DNA from: Cladobotryum mycophilum
Lineage: Eukaryota > Ascomycota > Sordariomycetes > Hypocreales > Hypocreaceae
NCBI GenBank assembly: GCA_036429605.1
Contig: JAVFKD010000004.1
Span: 2,790,001-2,854,000 of the forward strand
DNA length: 64,000 nucleotides
Reading direction: 5' to 3'
Shown here: piece after piece, positions 11,599-23,367 of the stretch
How positions within the stretch are numbered: position 1 is the stretch's first letter
Layout: the number at the start of each line of letters is the position of its first letter
Notes under the pieces: generated by a model
Databases searched by the model: none
What the model was told of the DNA's origin: nothing
What the model saw: the letters and a program-made list of their open reading frames with translations, nothing else
Translations under genes and position numbers: made by a program

Positions 11599-14500
11599 CT
11601 AACTTGACAGATTGACGATGATTGACAATTGCTGCAATAACCCTTCCTTTGTCCATTCGGGCGACTGCATTGACAGAGCTTCCATGAGCGCCTGCGCTGT
11701 TGGCAGGAAATTCCCAAGGTCGGATGGGACTGGGCTACTCGGATCTCTCGCCTTTTCAACCAACCGTCGCAGTAAGCTTATAGAAACAACAGAGATGTAA
11801 ACAAGCTCGGGATCTTTTCGAGGTGGTGCGCGGTTCGAACCACGATTGTTGTTGAAGGTTTGAGGCTGCTCATACAGCTGGCTAAGTTCTTGTACCATCC
11901 GGAACAGATTGTGCGCCAGACCGTTCCCGGCACCCAACCATGATTTGACAAGACTTGATTCAGGACCGGGTGCTAGAGATGCAATGATTTCTGCCGCAAG
12001 CAGTCCTTGCATCAGATACGGCTTTCGCACCTCCACAAGTGACGGGAAGTTCGAAGGGCGATCCCGTTCCTGGACCTTGTCCGGGACTGGCGATATGGCC
12101 AACGCAAATGTGCGAGTAATGAGTTCGTGGGCTGGATTGCTACTGGCGTCAAGAGCAAAAATAGTCTTGTAGTAACTCCTGTTCGGTTCGTCCCTGGCGA
12201 ATAGTTTTGCTAACGCGTCAACAGCATGAGGAAGGTATGAGTGAATGCTTGGGTCGTAATTGGTAAAAAAGAGTGTTTCATCAGTCATGACAGGACTGGG
12301 AACAGGGGCGAATGCCAACAAAAAGTGCAACAGACAGAGAGCTTGTTCTCGACCGGGTATTTCCACCGCACCAGCAATATTAGAGAGTAGAACAACCACG
12401 TCCTTCATAAAATCAAGGGTATTATTGTGTGTTCGAAGAAGCATCGTGCGAGTGCCAAGATACCGAATGGCGGTGCTGAGAAATTTCATGACTGCTTCCG
12501 CGCCAAGTACGAGGTGGTTCTCATTGTTTTCGCCTGGGAAAGAGAAATTGCGCAGGATGGTCGAGATGCATATTAGCCTATCTGCAGCTCGATCAAGTTC
12601 GTAGTCTTCTGTTCCAAATGCAGGGACATCTCGTACGGCCCATCTTTCGATGCGACACGCTCTCACAACATCTTCGTAAGAGGTAAGCTGGATATCATCA
12701 GATACCTCTGCCGTGTGCTCAGTCAACAGCTCTAATTGTTCCTCTGCACAGTCAACAAGCGAATCCATCAAATCATCACAAAATCTCAGTTGCAGAAAAT
12801 GTGCTTGGTTTGGCGAATGTGACAGTGTCACCAATGTGTCAAGAGCAAGGCGGACTTCGCCATGCATTCCACTTTGCAAGCTACATGTCAAAGCAGATAT
12901 ATCAATGTTACCAAGGTCATTGACCGGCGGGATGGTGGGAATCCATCGTTCCAGCTCGGCACCAAGCAAATTTGCCGCATGAAGGTCAACACCACCATAG
13001 GTTGAAAGCTCTCGCGCACATGGGCTATAGTCTTCTGATTTCTCAGCCATCCTAGGCATCCGCTGCTCGATACCGGAAATTACTGCCGGTCGTATATCTT
13101 GACCCAGGGACAGACTTCCAGGCCTCGAGTGAGCCGGTGAGGGTATTGAAAATTCATTTGCACTAGGGGTCTCGATTCCACGCGAAAGACTGTTTCTATT
13201 ATGCCCTGGGGTAGCGTTTGGTTGTTGAAGCTGAGCTTGCGGCGTCGTAAAGCCATTGACAGAAGGTGGACCAGGTTTCACGGGAGTTTGTTGCTGTGGG
13301 TGAGGCTGCTGACCAGGTTGCATGTGGCCTTGGTTCATCTGTGGTGGTCCAGGCTGCACTTGTTTTTGAGGCGTTCCTTGATTGGGAGGATTGGCATGCT
13401 GTTGTTGCTGCTGCTGCTGTTGGTGTTGCTGTTGATGTTGCTGCTGCTGATGTTGTTGTTGCTGTTGTTGTTGCTGTTGCTGCTGGTGTTGCTGCTGGTG
13501 GTGTTGATGTTGTTGTTGCTGTTGCTGGTGTTGCTGTTGCTGGTGTTGCTGCTGCTGGTGTTGCTGCTGCATCATCCTTTGCTTCTGCTGCGCCATCCAT
13601 ATTTCCTCAAACTTAAAGAGGTTTCGTTCATAGACTTGCCTCAGAGCGAGTGGTACAGTCGGGATGTGTACGGGAAGACCGAGAGCCTGAGCAATATGGC
13701 CCCATGCATTCGTGGCATTCACTGGCTTGTAACCACCTTTAGACTGCACCGCTTGAAAGAGTATCATCAAGTTGACCGGCCGATCTCCAATCATGGGGTT
13801 TGGATCTAACGGAAGACCTTTGGCGTTCATGAGCCCTGCCAAATTTTTCATAAACTGATCCGGATTTATGCTTCCCGTCGGTCGATGTTGAAGTCGCATG
13901 GGTCCCTGCGGAAGTTGGCCATTCGGCATGTTTGGCATTGGTTGTTTCGGCATCATACCACGTCCCATATTCTGAGCCTGCATCTGAGCTTGCATTTGCA
14001 TGTTGCCTTGGAACTGCTGCTGCTGCTGAACTCGTAATTGATACGCGGCTATCTTCTGCTGTTCCGTCATAGGCTGATGTCGCTGTTGTTGTTGTTGTTG
14101 TTGTTGCTGCTGCTGCTGTTGTTGTTGTGGTAGCTGAGATTGCTGCGGATGTTGTTGTTGTTGCTGCTGCTGCTGTTGCTGCTGCTGTGGTTGAGGCTGA
14201 GGCGGCTGCTGTGGCTGTTGTTGCATCTGAGGGTACATGTTACCCGGTATTTGGCCCATATGTTGGCCCATGTGTTGGGCCATCATCGGACCACCGGCCA
14301 TCGCGTTCGGATTAGGTGAAGGGCGTGGGTTTGAAGGTGATGGCGCAAATCCGGGGTTGAAACCTTGGGGCATGTTCTGCATATAAGGGTTCGGCTGAGG
14401 TGTGCCGTGTTCCGAGGGTATGGGAGACGCCTGAGAACCAAACTGCTGAGCACTGGGTGAGAAAGGATGAGGCGACGCCGTTGCCACTCGTTGAGGAACG

Positions 14501-14967
14501 CTGCCTGGTCGTATTTGATTGCCCATTATAGGCGACGGGCTCGCGTTCGCTGAGCCGTTGGCCTGCAAATGGGAGAATTGACCAGAACTTTGTTGTGCCA
14601 TCGCGCCACCGGGCTGGAAGCCGGGAAAGTTTTGCTGCTGCGGCGTTTCGGAGCGCGACGTCGGGAGCATGCCCTGGTTCTGTCTCGGGGAGCTGGTGAT
14701 GCTATCCTCGCGAGGCCGCGGTCGCTTTGATGGAATGACCGAGTTTGTCTGATAGACTGGCGTCTGATAGTTTGTAGGAGATGCGTGGCGCATCGGGCCG
14801 TTCTGCATACCAGCCATCTGTTGTTGATTGGAAAACTGCGCTGCCGGATTGAACTGGCCCGGGTTGGCCATAAAAGCAGAAGGGTCCATCATCGTATTAG
14901 GGTCATTCATGTGCGGGAAGCCGTTGCCATTGTGGTTTGGGACGGCGTCGTTCATCCAGGCGCTCAT
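11599..14967 (-). CDS. SWI1: SWI1-type ARID subunit of SWI/SNF chromatin remodelling complex
   Basis: Swi1 is the ARID-bearing DNA-binding subunit of the nuclear SWI/SNF nucleosome remodeller. A single uninterrupted frame of 1,122 residues starts at 14967. The N-terminal third is Gln/Pro/Asn/Met-rich with long poly-Gln tracts at about residues 245-300. An ARID domain occupies about residues 368-456, with FMKNLAGLMNAKGLPLD, VNLMILFQAVQSKGGY and WGHIAQALGLP. A second Gln/His-rich stretch follows at about residues 463-530. The C-terminal half (about 650-1122) is an alpha-helical conserved region typical of fungal Swi1. The poly-Gln DNA produces long Leu/Val/Ala-rich shadow frames on the opposite strand, which are not genes. 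About 6.6 kb without genes lies upstream. Confidence 0.93.
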   Translation of the reverse strand: MSAWMNDAVPNHNGNGFPHMNDPNTMMDPSAFMANPGQFNPAAQFSNQQQMAGMQNGPMRHASPTNYQTPVYQTNSVIPSKRPRPREDSITSSPRQNQGMLPTSRSETPQQQNFPGFQPGGAMAQQSSGQFSHLQANGSANASPSPIMGNQIRPGSVPQRVATASPHPFSPSAQQFGSQASPIPSEHGTPQPNPYMQNMPQGFNPGFAPSPSNPRPSPNPNAMAGGPMMAQHMGQHMGQIPGNMYPQMQQQPQQPPQPQPQQQQQQQQQQQQHPQQSQLPQQQQQQQQQQQQQQQRHQPMTEQQKIAAYQLRVQQQQQFQGNMQMQAQMQAQNMGRGMMPKQPMPNMPNGQLPQGPMRLQHRPTGSINPDQFMKNLAGLMNAKGLPLDPNPMIGDRPVNLMILFQAVQSKGGYKPVNATNAWGHIAQALGLPVHIPTVPLALRQVYERNLFKFEEIWMAQQKQRMMQQQHQQQQHQQQQHQQQQQQHQHHQQQHQQQQQQQQQQQHQQQQHQQQHQQQQQQQQHANPPNQGTPQKQVQPGPPQMNQGHMQPGQQPHPQQQTPVKPGPPSVNGFTTPQAQLQQPNATPGHNRNSLSRGIETPSANEFSIPSPAHSRPGSLSLGQDIRPAVISGIEQRMPRMAEKSEDYSPCARELSTYGGVDLHAANLLGAELERWIPTIPPVNDLGNIDISALTCSLQSGMHGEVRLALDTLVTLSHSPNQAHFLQLRFCDDLMDSLVDCAEEQLELLTEHTAEVSDDIQLTSYEDVVRACRIERWAVRDVPAFGTEDYELDRAADRLICISTILRNFSFPGENNENHLVLGAEAVMKFLSTAIRYLGTRTMLLRTHNNTLDFMKDVVVLLSNIAGAVEIPGREQALCLLHFLLAFAPVPSPVMTDETLFFTNYDPSIHSYLPHAVDALAKLFARDEPNRSYYKTIFALDASSNPAHELITRTFALAISPVPDKVQERDRPSNFPSLVEVRKPYLMQGLLAAEIIASLAPGPESSLVKSWLGAGNGLAHNLFRMVQELSQLYEQPQTFNNNRGSNRAPPRKDPELVYISVVSISLLRRLVEKARDPSSPVPSDLGNFLPTAQALMEALSMQSPEWTKEGLLQQLSIIVNLSS
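13400..13580. repeat. CAG/CAA/CAC trinucleotide tract (poly-Gln/His in SWI1)
   Basis: An imperfect trinucleotide tract on the SWI1 coding strand encodes Gln runs broken by single His residues, right after the ARID domain. A second tract at about 14080-14220 encodes the N-terminal poly-Gln. Both are prone to length variation. Confidence 0.9.
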
Positions 14968-15480
14968 GACGATGGGCCCGACAGACTGTGCGCAACGACG
15001 TCAGCAATCAACAGGCAAGTCGGCCAAGAGCCCATTGATGGGCGCAGGGATTGATGTAGATGGGGCCGTAACACGGCACGGTGGGTGGTTGATGGACGAC
15101 AACGTCGAGTCGCGTCGCGGGTTGGCGGAGGGAGTGAGTGTGTGTGAGTTTGTGTGTGTGTGTGTGGTGTCGGGTGGGAAATGGCAGACAAAGGACGGGC
15201 CAGCCAGAGGAAGAGAGAGCGCTGGGCTGGGGGAGAGTGTTTGGGTGAGTGCTGGTGCTGATGCGTGTGCTGGTGGTGGAAGTGTGTGTGTAACTGGGGG
15301 AAAAGCCTGGAGCTGGTAGGCTGTTGGGTCGAGTGTCTCTGTGCTGGGAGCGACGGCGCAGCGCACTCACTCACTGTACCAGAACTTGGAAGAGACTGGA
15401 AAGGCCCAAAAGTCGAGGTCCGAAAGGGGTGGTGCTGGGAAGGTACCTGGCCAAACCGCGACAAACACTAACAAAAAGAC
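14968..15480. promoter_or_regulatory. SWI1 upstream/leader region with GT/CA repeats
   Basis: The sequence immediately 5' of SWI1 holds GT-rich (CA-rich on the SWI1 strand) simple repeats at about 15133-15170 and weaker ones near 15240-15300, plus pyrimidine-rich sequence on the SWI1 strand. It probably contains the 5' UTR and core promoter. Confidence 0.45.
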
Positions 15481-18260
15481 GTACCTCGTAATGCCGCAAA
15501 TGGGTCTAGGTTCAATGTTACTCGCAGTAGTGTGTACTCCGTATGTGCACCTGTTTTTTTTCTCCAACCCTTTCGCTCTGGTTTTGGTACGGGGCAAATA
15601 ACAATAATAATAGCAGGGGCGGTAAAATGGAGACTAGAAGTACAGAGTACAACCCAGTGCCCCGTGGATGTGCAGGGCGGCCAGCAAGTGTAGCGCAGCA
15701 GCAGTACAGCAGTAGGCGCGTGTTGCTTGGAAGAGAAATTTTCGTGCCAGATTCGGGGCGACGTTCATCCCAGCCGGGGACACCTATCACAGAGCCACTT
15801 CAAACACCCGCGCAATGCCGAGACGGTCCACAACCAGGGCAGATGACGGGGAAAGCTTTCGCCAAACCGTTCAGGAGACGATACAAAAAAAGGGTGTCTG
15901 TTTCCGTAACAAGGGGGCGCGGCAAAGAGCGTTTGTTTGGTACGTAGGGAGGCGCAAGCGAGGGTGAAGTAAACGGCGAGCCAGTCTTACCTAAGGCGCG
16001 TTGAGGTGGATGACTGCGAGTCCGAATCCTGCTGGCTAGATTGGCAGATGCGTCTCAGGCGGAAGTGAAATGACCATTTAAGAATCATTAGCCAATATCG
16101 GATTAGTTCTGGTTCGCACTGACGAAGCCATGTGGGTCTGTGGCCAATGAGCGCGTCGCGTTAGTACCAGGATAGCAATTTTGTCCCTTCCATCTGTCAA
16201 ATGTGTGCATCAACACCTGCACTCTTAACAGATCGGTATCGTCGCCCTATTGTTAGTCCTGAATTTGGCGTCTTTCCGTTTTCGCAACGTCGCGTTCCTC
16301 CAAGTGTGGTATGTAAGTAAACAAGGCAGGCATCATCCGATGAATGGACTTCGGCAATGGCCATGCAAGTCCGAGATCAAGATCTGAAAGCAAAAACACA
16401 ACGGCTCATCCGTACACTTGCAGTAATAAGCATACATGTGCGGGTATGCATGAGTACGCTGTAGGTACGTACGCAATGAGAGACTTGATCACTTGATTCA
16501 CACCAAGTCAAGGAAACAGCCAATGGGCGCATGTACAAAAGCTCCCGCTTCCGACCAAACACCCGACCGTCGCAAACTAAACAAAGTTTTGCTGGTGCAC
16601 ATCAAAGGCAACCTTTGGGGGAACTGTAAATTGTCCCAAATCATATGAATATGCTTTGTCAAACATTTCCATGCTGAATTGCTCCATCAGTTCGTGATCC
16701 AATGCCCATCGGCATATATATGCACCGTATATGTATATATTCGTCATCTCGACAAATCATACACTACTCAATAAGTGCTGTTCATGAGCATGAGTGCTGG
16801 AGAATGATTGTGCAAAAGAAATGGACCCAATCAATGCATATATGTGCACATCAAGAGAATATTCCAAGGCGCGGCAAGTGATTTGCATCAAAGGTTCAGG
16901 CACCGGCAGACTAACTTTAGTCCAATCGAGTCCCCATCCTTGATGATGCTAGGCGAGTTTGCCGTGACGCCAAGGACTGCCGTGGCTTGATCTCATTCTC
17001 TCCCGCAAAATTGGTGGTGGCTTCAACCAAGAAGATAGGTCAGTCACAGCTGCTATGAGCCCCAGAGGTTGTTGGTACCCAAAATGCCAATGTGGTTCCT
17101 CTTGGCTTGGCACAGGGTGATTGATGGTTTGTAAAGGAAAGCATTCCGATATTGTGCCCGCAACGTTGTTGGCAAAGTCGCACCAAAGGAAGAATGAATG
17201 AGCTAGAGCTAGAGCTCCGGCAATCTTCTACCAGCCAACGAGACCGGCTCTGTTCCCTGTGCCTTTTGATTGCACCCACACACAAACAAAGAAAGGGTTT
17301 GCATCGGATTTTGGTGCCATATTTCCACCCCCAACTTCTTGTTCGGGTTCGATAGCCAGCAAATGCACGCTGACCAAAAGGGCACCAGAGCGGCCCCACC
17401 ACAGCCACGACGAACCAGGCTCTTGCTGCTCATGCACCACCTTGTTTGCTTGAGACGCCTTGCGCCCACCGGAGCAAGACTTGATTCAGACATGGGGTTT
17501 TCACCCGCTGCCGAAATGCCTTCAAGGCATTGTATGGGCATCTGACGGAACAAGGCATCCAACGATTGCACATTCTTGGACCAGAATTGCTTGGGGATGA
17601 CAATAAAAAAAAGAGGGCTCGGGTAAATTTCCGGCCTTGTCTGGGACGGATGAATCCTGGGGTTCGTTTGTGTTGTGTCGCCTTGTGACGCCGTTTGATG
17701 CCGCTGTCCAGTCTCCACAGGGTCAGCCACCCCTGTCACGACGCACGTTCTGATGGCCAGAACAGCGCCGCTGGTCGCTGGTCACCTTTGTTCGACGGCC
17801 CCTCCGACCTGGGCAATTCTGTCGTCGTGAAGATTTGGCCCGCAACGCCTGCTGGCAGCTGGACATTCATGGTCCATGATCCATTTTTCGTCGTCGATTT
17901 ATTGATGCCAGATATGAGCTTTGTTTCGTCTTTTCCAGCTGGATTTGTCCTCCTCCTCTCACCCAGGAAAATCGTCGTGGGGGTACATGTCGAGTGTTTG
18001 TGAGGTAATCATATAGAGGTTATGTAAGTGAGCCGGCGTCGTCAATTCGAGCCACCAGCGACAACGCACAAAGAAAAGGGCATCAGAAACCGTAGAAATG
18101 AAGATGGGAAGAGGGGGAGAGATGCAGGAAAGGTTGAAATGGGAAGGAATATCGGCGAGGAACGGGGGAAGGGGGGTAATTATGGGTGAGAGGCCAAATA
18201 GCCTACCTTACAGGTACAGTGCCAGTGCCAGTGCCTACGCACGCCTGCCTACCGACAGAA

Positions 18261-18283
18261 GACAGACAGACAGACAGACAGAC
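18261..18283. repeat. (GACA)n microsatellite
   Basis: About six tandem GACA/CAGA units within the gene-free stretch upstream of SWI1. Confidence 0.9.
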
Positions 18284-18631
18284 CACCTCCTCTTACTCCT
18301 CCTCCTCCTACTTTACGTCCAGGAACCTAACCCGTCTGGCTTTTGTTATGTTTATTCTTAGTACGAGTTACCTTTTTTAATAAACTCTGCATTGCACAGC
18401 GCACATTTACATACTACTTACGCACGGGGGGGGATGATGAAAATTCTCCGCTGGCGAATAGGTGTAGGAAGGTAGCAAGCAGACAGCAGCAGCAGGAGGG
18501 CAGTCAGTAACTGAAAATGGGCCGCCACCACACACAAACGCCGCCTGGAGCAACCACCCCAAGCCATCTTTCATCATCAGCATCATTCTGCCCAAAATAA
18601 AAATAAAACTTTACTTTAATCGTATTGTTTA

Positions 18632-18656
18632 TTGTTGTTGTTGTTGTTGTTGTTGT
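18632..18656. repeat. (TTG)n microsatellite
   Basis: Eight tandem TTG units followed by a T6 run, within the gene-free stretch. Confidence 0.9.
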
Positions 18657-21612
18657 TTTTTCCCTCTTTCTTTAGTCTGACGCAGGACTAAGATTTGTTT
18701 TTTTGGTGGAAAATAAACAAAATTGCTCGTGACACGTTCTTTTTTTTTTTAATTATTCTTTTTTTTCCCAGTCGCGGTTCGTCTTGCTCATTTGTCCGGG
18801 TGGAATTGTGTTCCAAAAGACCTCAATCTTGGATGGATGTCATCCCCACAACCTGGCACGTACGTACGTATCATGTATGTATGTACCGCCCAACGGAACA
18901 CCACCAACCGCCTGGCTCTCCTTGGCACCACATTACCCTGGCTGTAAGCGATGAGGGACGAAAATAACATTTTTTTAAATCGAGGGTTTGAAGGGAGGGA
19001 GAGAGGAGCGTGGTTCATTTACCTAGAGAAAGCGTTCAATGGCCATGGATGGGAGAGAGCGGTTAGGCCATCTGGAGCTATAATATCACCCCGTTCAACC
19101 ACTCAATTCCACACTTATCGTCATCACAGTCACCTCTTTTTCACACAAACAACAATCATCATCCCCCCCGTGTTCAAGCGGTACCATTTACAGCCTTTTT
19201 TTGTTCATCTTCCGTCCGACCCAAAAAAGCCCCCCTCCCCTTCTTCACCGCGGCTTTTCGGGCTGATTGGGCTGGAGTTGGCTACCTGGGGCTAGCTGTC
19301 TGCCATGTAATGGCCTGGGCTGGCCTAGCCGCGCTCCCGCCGTTCCGTGCTCTCACCACCCCACATTGAATCAAAAGTTGTTTATCGTGGTGGTCAGTGG
19401 CGAGTTTTCATTACGCCGTTGTTGCGCCATGTTGCCTGGAACTTGAATCATTTCCACCTTGAAATCATCAAATGGTTGAGATGATTTTGACTACTAGTAG
19501 TATGGACTTTTGTCTGCTTCCTACGGGAGTGCCTATCCATCGTGGACACATCCCAGACCCAGAGGGGGAGGGCAACAAAAGGCCTCGAAACAGCGGCCCA
19601 AGGTCGTTGCAGATCTGTCTCACACTCCAACCTTGGGATGCCCATTTTCCACCCTCAATTGCCAGCTAATCATTGAACCAGGGAACGAGAAGAAAACTCG
19701 TGACGGGGCGCTCCGTCCCAAGGGGGGAAAAACCACTCGACGCTAATGAGGACTCGCAAAAGCTTGATCCAGTACCTCATCATCACCAGCCGAAATTGCC
19801 CATGTGTTACCTGACGGATCTTACCAATGGCTATCCCTTTCTTCCTTGCGGCCCCCGATGCAACGGCTGGCAGCTGCCGGTTTCCTCTCGTCTTCTCTTT
19901 TCTTCTCTTGTCCTTCGCATGGGTGGCGGGTGGTGGAGTCGGAGGGTGTAATAAAAGCAAGCATTCGGTTCAATTCTGCTTTGTGCTCCGCGACCGGGTT
20001 GCGCGTGCGCATAAGGCGGCTGTCTCGAAACCAGTAGGAATCGAGAGGGCAATCAAGGCATCTCAAGGTAACGTTATCTGAGCAAGGCATTTCTCATTCC
20101 TTACATAGAATCGTGCTATGAGGAGACAGGGGCAAGGGGGGCAAAAAGGCAGCCAGTGATGGGCATGGAAAGGGATCCAAACCTGTCACTTGTGATTTAC
20201 TTATTAGTGAGGTTCTGTTTTTGTGTTGCATCCGACAAGCTTCACGATTCGTTGGCCAAGGTCGAATCAGACGGGTCCAGAATGCGTGTCCAATCGAAAC
20301 CGACCCCCCGCATAGAAATCCCGGTGGAGTTGATTCATGGTTGCAGAAGTCGCTGCTCGCCTATGCCGGAATGCAGAATTTGCTTATTTATGATGATCGT
20401 GTTTCTTCTTACAAGTATGATTTAATTGTCGCGTCCCAGTTTGCAAATCGTCCGTCCATTGACAGTTAGTTACCTTGATGTTTTGTTGAGATTGGCTAAC
20501 TACAAGGTAGGGAATACTAGACAACTCAGGCTGGGCCACCCTTCGTCTCAGCTTTGGACAAAGATGGCGTCCATCCGTATTTCAACTCGCCCTTTTAGGA
20601 ATAGGTTTCATTCGATTAATTACAAGTAGATCAGCAGCAAACATGATGTTCACGGCTTGTTATTCATAACAGGCGTTTTATCTCGCATCTGAGCCCATCA
20701 TCATGAATGGATTCATAGCCCCACCAATAGGTAGGGAGAGGTCATTTATATCCCAAACTAGTGTTGTCCAGGGATATTGGCACTGTTGGTTCGTGATCAG
20801 TGTCGAGTGAAGGGGGTTTCTTGATGTGCCCTTATCCAAGAAACTAGATTGCACTAAAAACACGAAAAAATTATCAACAAGATCCTTCATAAAAAAGGGT
20901 TGTCCAATGATAAAAAGGCCATCGTAACGCGCTTCGTGCAAAGGCCAAAATCCTCTCGCCCTTGGAATATGAGCGAGCAATTGGATGCCATCCTTTGATT
21001 TGACCTTGGGATTGGGATTGTCTAGGCTTTTCTCACGCCACGTCGGCCCCGCATGCGTTATTGGGCGTTGGTGTCCCCCGATTCGCGTCTTGAAGCGCCA
21101 ATCTCTTTCTTTTGTTACCACGTGCGGGTCATCCCGAGTCTTATGGGGGGGCCACTCTTGTTTGTTGGTGAGTCTTGGTAGGTAGGCACTGTGATTAGCC
21201 AGTCAAACCAGTGCAGATCATGAGGTTCGGATGCCATTTTGATGAGTGTTTCAATGAAATAATACAGATTGATTTTGGAGTCATGTTAATTGACAGGTTT
21301 AATATTATGTGGCTTACTATTTGTAGGGAGCGTGTGGTAGGACATAATAATCGACAATTATAAGATGACGTTGCATCTCAAGCTGCTTCAGCCATGATGC
21401 TGGTCATTCAACTAGTTATACCATGTCCTAACATCGACATCACCATTGTTCCGCAAATACGCAAAATTCATGAATTTATGAAACCCGAATAGAATAATAA
21501 TTTTTTATTAATTAATCAACACAGCGAAAATAAATGAAGTGACCGGGGAGGAACCATATGTCAAGTGGGTATTGAATTTCAGATCATATAGGGTAACAAC
21601 GTCTATCTTCGT

Positions 21613-22867
21613 CTAAGCGTTGGAAACCTCAAGTTTCCCCCTGGCATATTCCAGCACACTTCTAATATCCTCATCCAAATTCTGCAAACCGAGGTATCCG
21701 TCTATCCATGCCAAAGTCTTCTGCTCCAAAGCATTCCTATCTGTAGTGGCTTCCAAGTAAGAACCCAATTTAGACAACACCTGCCCAAGGCTTCGGGGAA
21801 ACTCTGCTGTATAAGGTGACACTCCCAAAATTGGCTGCTGCAGGTGGCAATTGCATGTCGAAGGGTCGTTGGGGAACTGCTCGTCCATAGCATCCAAAAC
21901 GTGCTGGGATATTTTCGATTGGACAGAGAGGCCTTGGAAAGACGCAAACATGAAGAAAAATGTCTCTGCAACTTCCGGTTTGTAAAATGTCTGCTTTCTT
22001 GATATTTCGAAAATGGCCATGGGAATAGCGCCATCCATGGCTGGGCTGTTCTGGAGCTGTTGTGATGCACTCTTGTCGATGACCTTGGCCTCTGCTCTGG
22101 AGGGTTCTGGAAGGCCCTCTTCATCCTCATCATCGCTGTCAAGAAGACGAAGCTCATCGTCATCATTGGCGGGAGGAGGAGGTGCAATTGTCTTGCCACC
22201 ATTCTTGGCGTTTTTCTTTTCAATCTTCTCCAGCCACTCCATCTCACTCCTTGCGTACTCGACCCATAAAGTGCAGTCCTTGGTGCAAAAACGGCAGCCT
22301 CTCATGAAGAAACTTCTTGCAGATGCCATATCCCCGTTGCTCGCATATCGCCTGCCTGCCGTCACCCACATATCGGGATTCTTAGGCATCATTCGAAGGG
22401 CCTTGGTCATGGTCTTTCGCCATCGCTTTGCTGCATTGACGTGGGCTGTATAAGCCAGATACTCTCGCCACAACGCTGCGCTGCCAGGATGTCTATTGAC
22501 TCCTCTATCATAAATCGCCAAAACTCGTCCCTGGCCGGCATGTGCAGATTCGAGATGGCGAATCTTGAGTCGTTTGCATCGTTTGGAGCGAAGAGACTCG
22601 AGGGATTGCTCCCATTGAGCGTAGGACGCCCATTCGGACGGTAAATTTCCAGGCGATAAGATCTTGTGTTCGAAATCGTTGCGCTTTTTTACAATCGATC
22701 GGATTTCCTCCTAAGCTTTGGTGAGCATTGATGGTCAAATTTTTGCGGTATGACATGGGCATCCACAGAAAACACACCTTGGTGAATAGTTCCTTTTCCT
22801 CCCACTCTCGAAGTTGTGGTACTGATCGTTCTAGGTAAAACCTAGCCTTTTCCGCGACGCCGGCCAT
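21613..22867 (-). CDS. UTP6: UTP6, U3 snoRNP / SSU processome protein with HAT repeats
   Basis: Utp6 is a UTP-B component of the small-subunit processome, which cleaves pre-18S rRNA in the nucleolus. Exon 1 is 22867-22778 (30 codons), the intron is 22777-22711, and exon 2 is 22710-21613, giving 395 residues. The N-terminal Utp6 signature reads AEKARFYLERSVPQLREWEE and continues EEIRSIVKKRNDFEHKIL across the splice. HAT (half-a-TPR) repeats follow with paired aromatics: WREYLAYTAH, WVTAGRRYASNGD and LWVEYARSEMEWLEK. A short acidic insert near residue 230 (DDDDELRLLDSDDEDEE) precedes the C-terminal repeats. The length agrees with the family. CWH43 is transcribed divergently. Confidence 0.93.
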
Positions 22868-23367
22868 ATTTGCGACGCTTTTAGCAGAGCTTCTCTTCGA
22901 CTCTGCAAAAGGAATGCCAAAGCTGACTTGCGATGGATGGTCAAGTTTTCACAAGGCTGATGGAAATTTTAGCGGGGCTCGCTAGCGATAACTGGCCAAT
23001 GCTCCACCCCAACAGTTTAGTGGGACAGCCTTGTCATGTCCCCTCCAATGATACCATCCACAGTTTAGCTTGACTCGGAACTCAAGGCAGCTCGCGCCAG
23101 GAACGTGTCCCCCCAGCAAAAAAGACTTACCTAAGGGTTAAGGTTAGGTTAGGTAAGGTAAGGAAATATCCCTGCCTTAACTCCACACGCAAAAGCACAG
23201 GGGGCGGCGGCAGTGCATGTTTGTTCATTTGAACACGATCGCGAAAGACCCGAGGCTCTCTACTGAAAAATTCTTGTTTCCGATTCTTCAATTCTACTCT
23301 TTTCGGATGCTTCGGACGCTCCTTTAACCATCTTGTGTTTTTGCCTTTTTTTCTTTCTTTTGTCGCC
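22868..23367. promoter_or_regulatory. divergent UTP6/CWH43 promoter region
   Basis: A 500-bp spacer between divergent genes. At 23127-23164 it contains a run of imperfect GGTTAGGT/AAGGT units that looks superficially telomere-like, and a pyrimidine-rich tract just before the CWH43 ATG (about 23310-23365). No gene is supported. Confidence 0.5.

Larger units (their letters stand above)
15481..21612. other. about 6.1 kb with no supportable gene
   Basis: I read all frames and found no recognisable protein, splice-consistent exon chain, tRNA or 5S rRNA. The longest frames (for example 17739-17209 minus, 176 codons) have no family resemblance and unlike-coding composition. The region has ordinary base composition with many short homopolymers and microsatellites: TACTCCGTA at 15535, GACA repeats at 18261-18283, TTG repeats at 18632-18656, and poly-T at 18740-18765. 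It lies between the UTP6 3' end and the SWI1 5' end, so it could hold a long SWI1 leader, distal regulatory sites or non-coding transcripts. None of these is proven by the sequence. Confidence 0.5.

Noticed and set aside
13201..13809. Long Leu/Val-rich plus-strand frames opposite SWI1
   Set aside because: They are the complement of CAG/CAA repeats encoding poly-Gln/His in SWI1; composition is an artefact of the repeat.
15990..16045. Possible tRNA T-loop (gtccgaatcc)
   Set aside because: The flanking bases do not form a T-stem or acceptor stem; no cloverleaf can be drawn.
17209..17739. 176-codon minus-strand frame in the gene-free region
   Set aside because: No family resemblance, no splice-consistent neighbours, and Cys/Trp/His composition unlike neighbouring genes; overlaps equally long frames on the other strand.
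23127..23164. Interstitial telomere-like tract
   Set aside because: Units are imperfect GGTTAGGT/AAGGT mixtures, not tandem TTAGGG, and lie in an ordinary divergent promoter.
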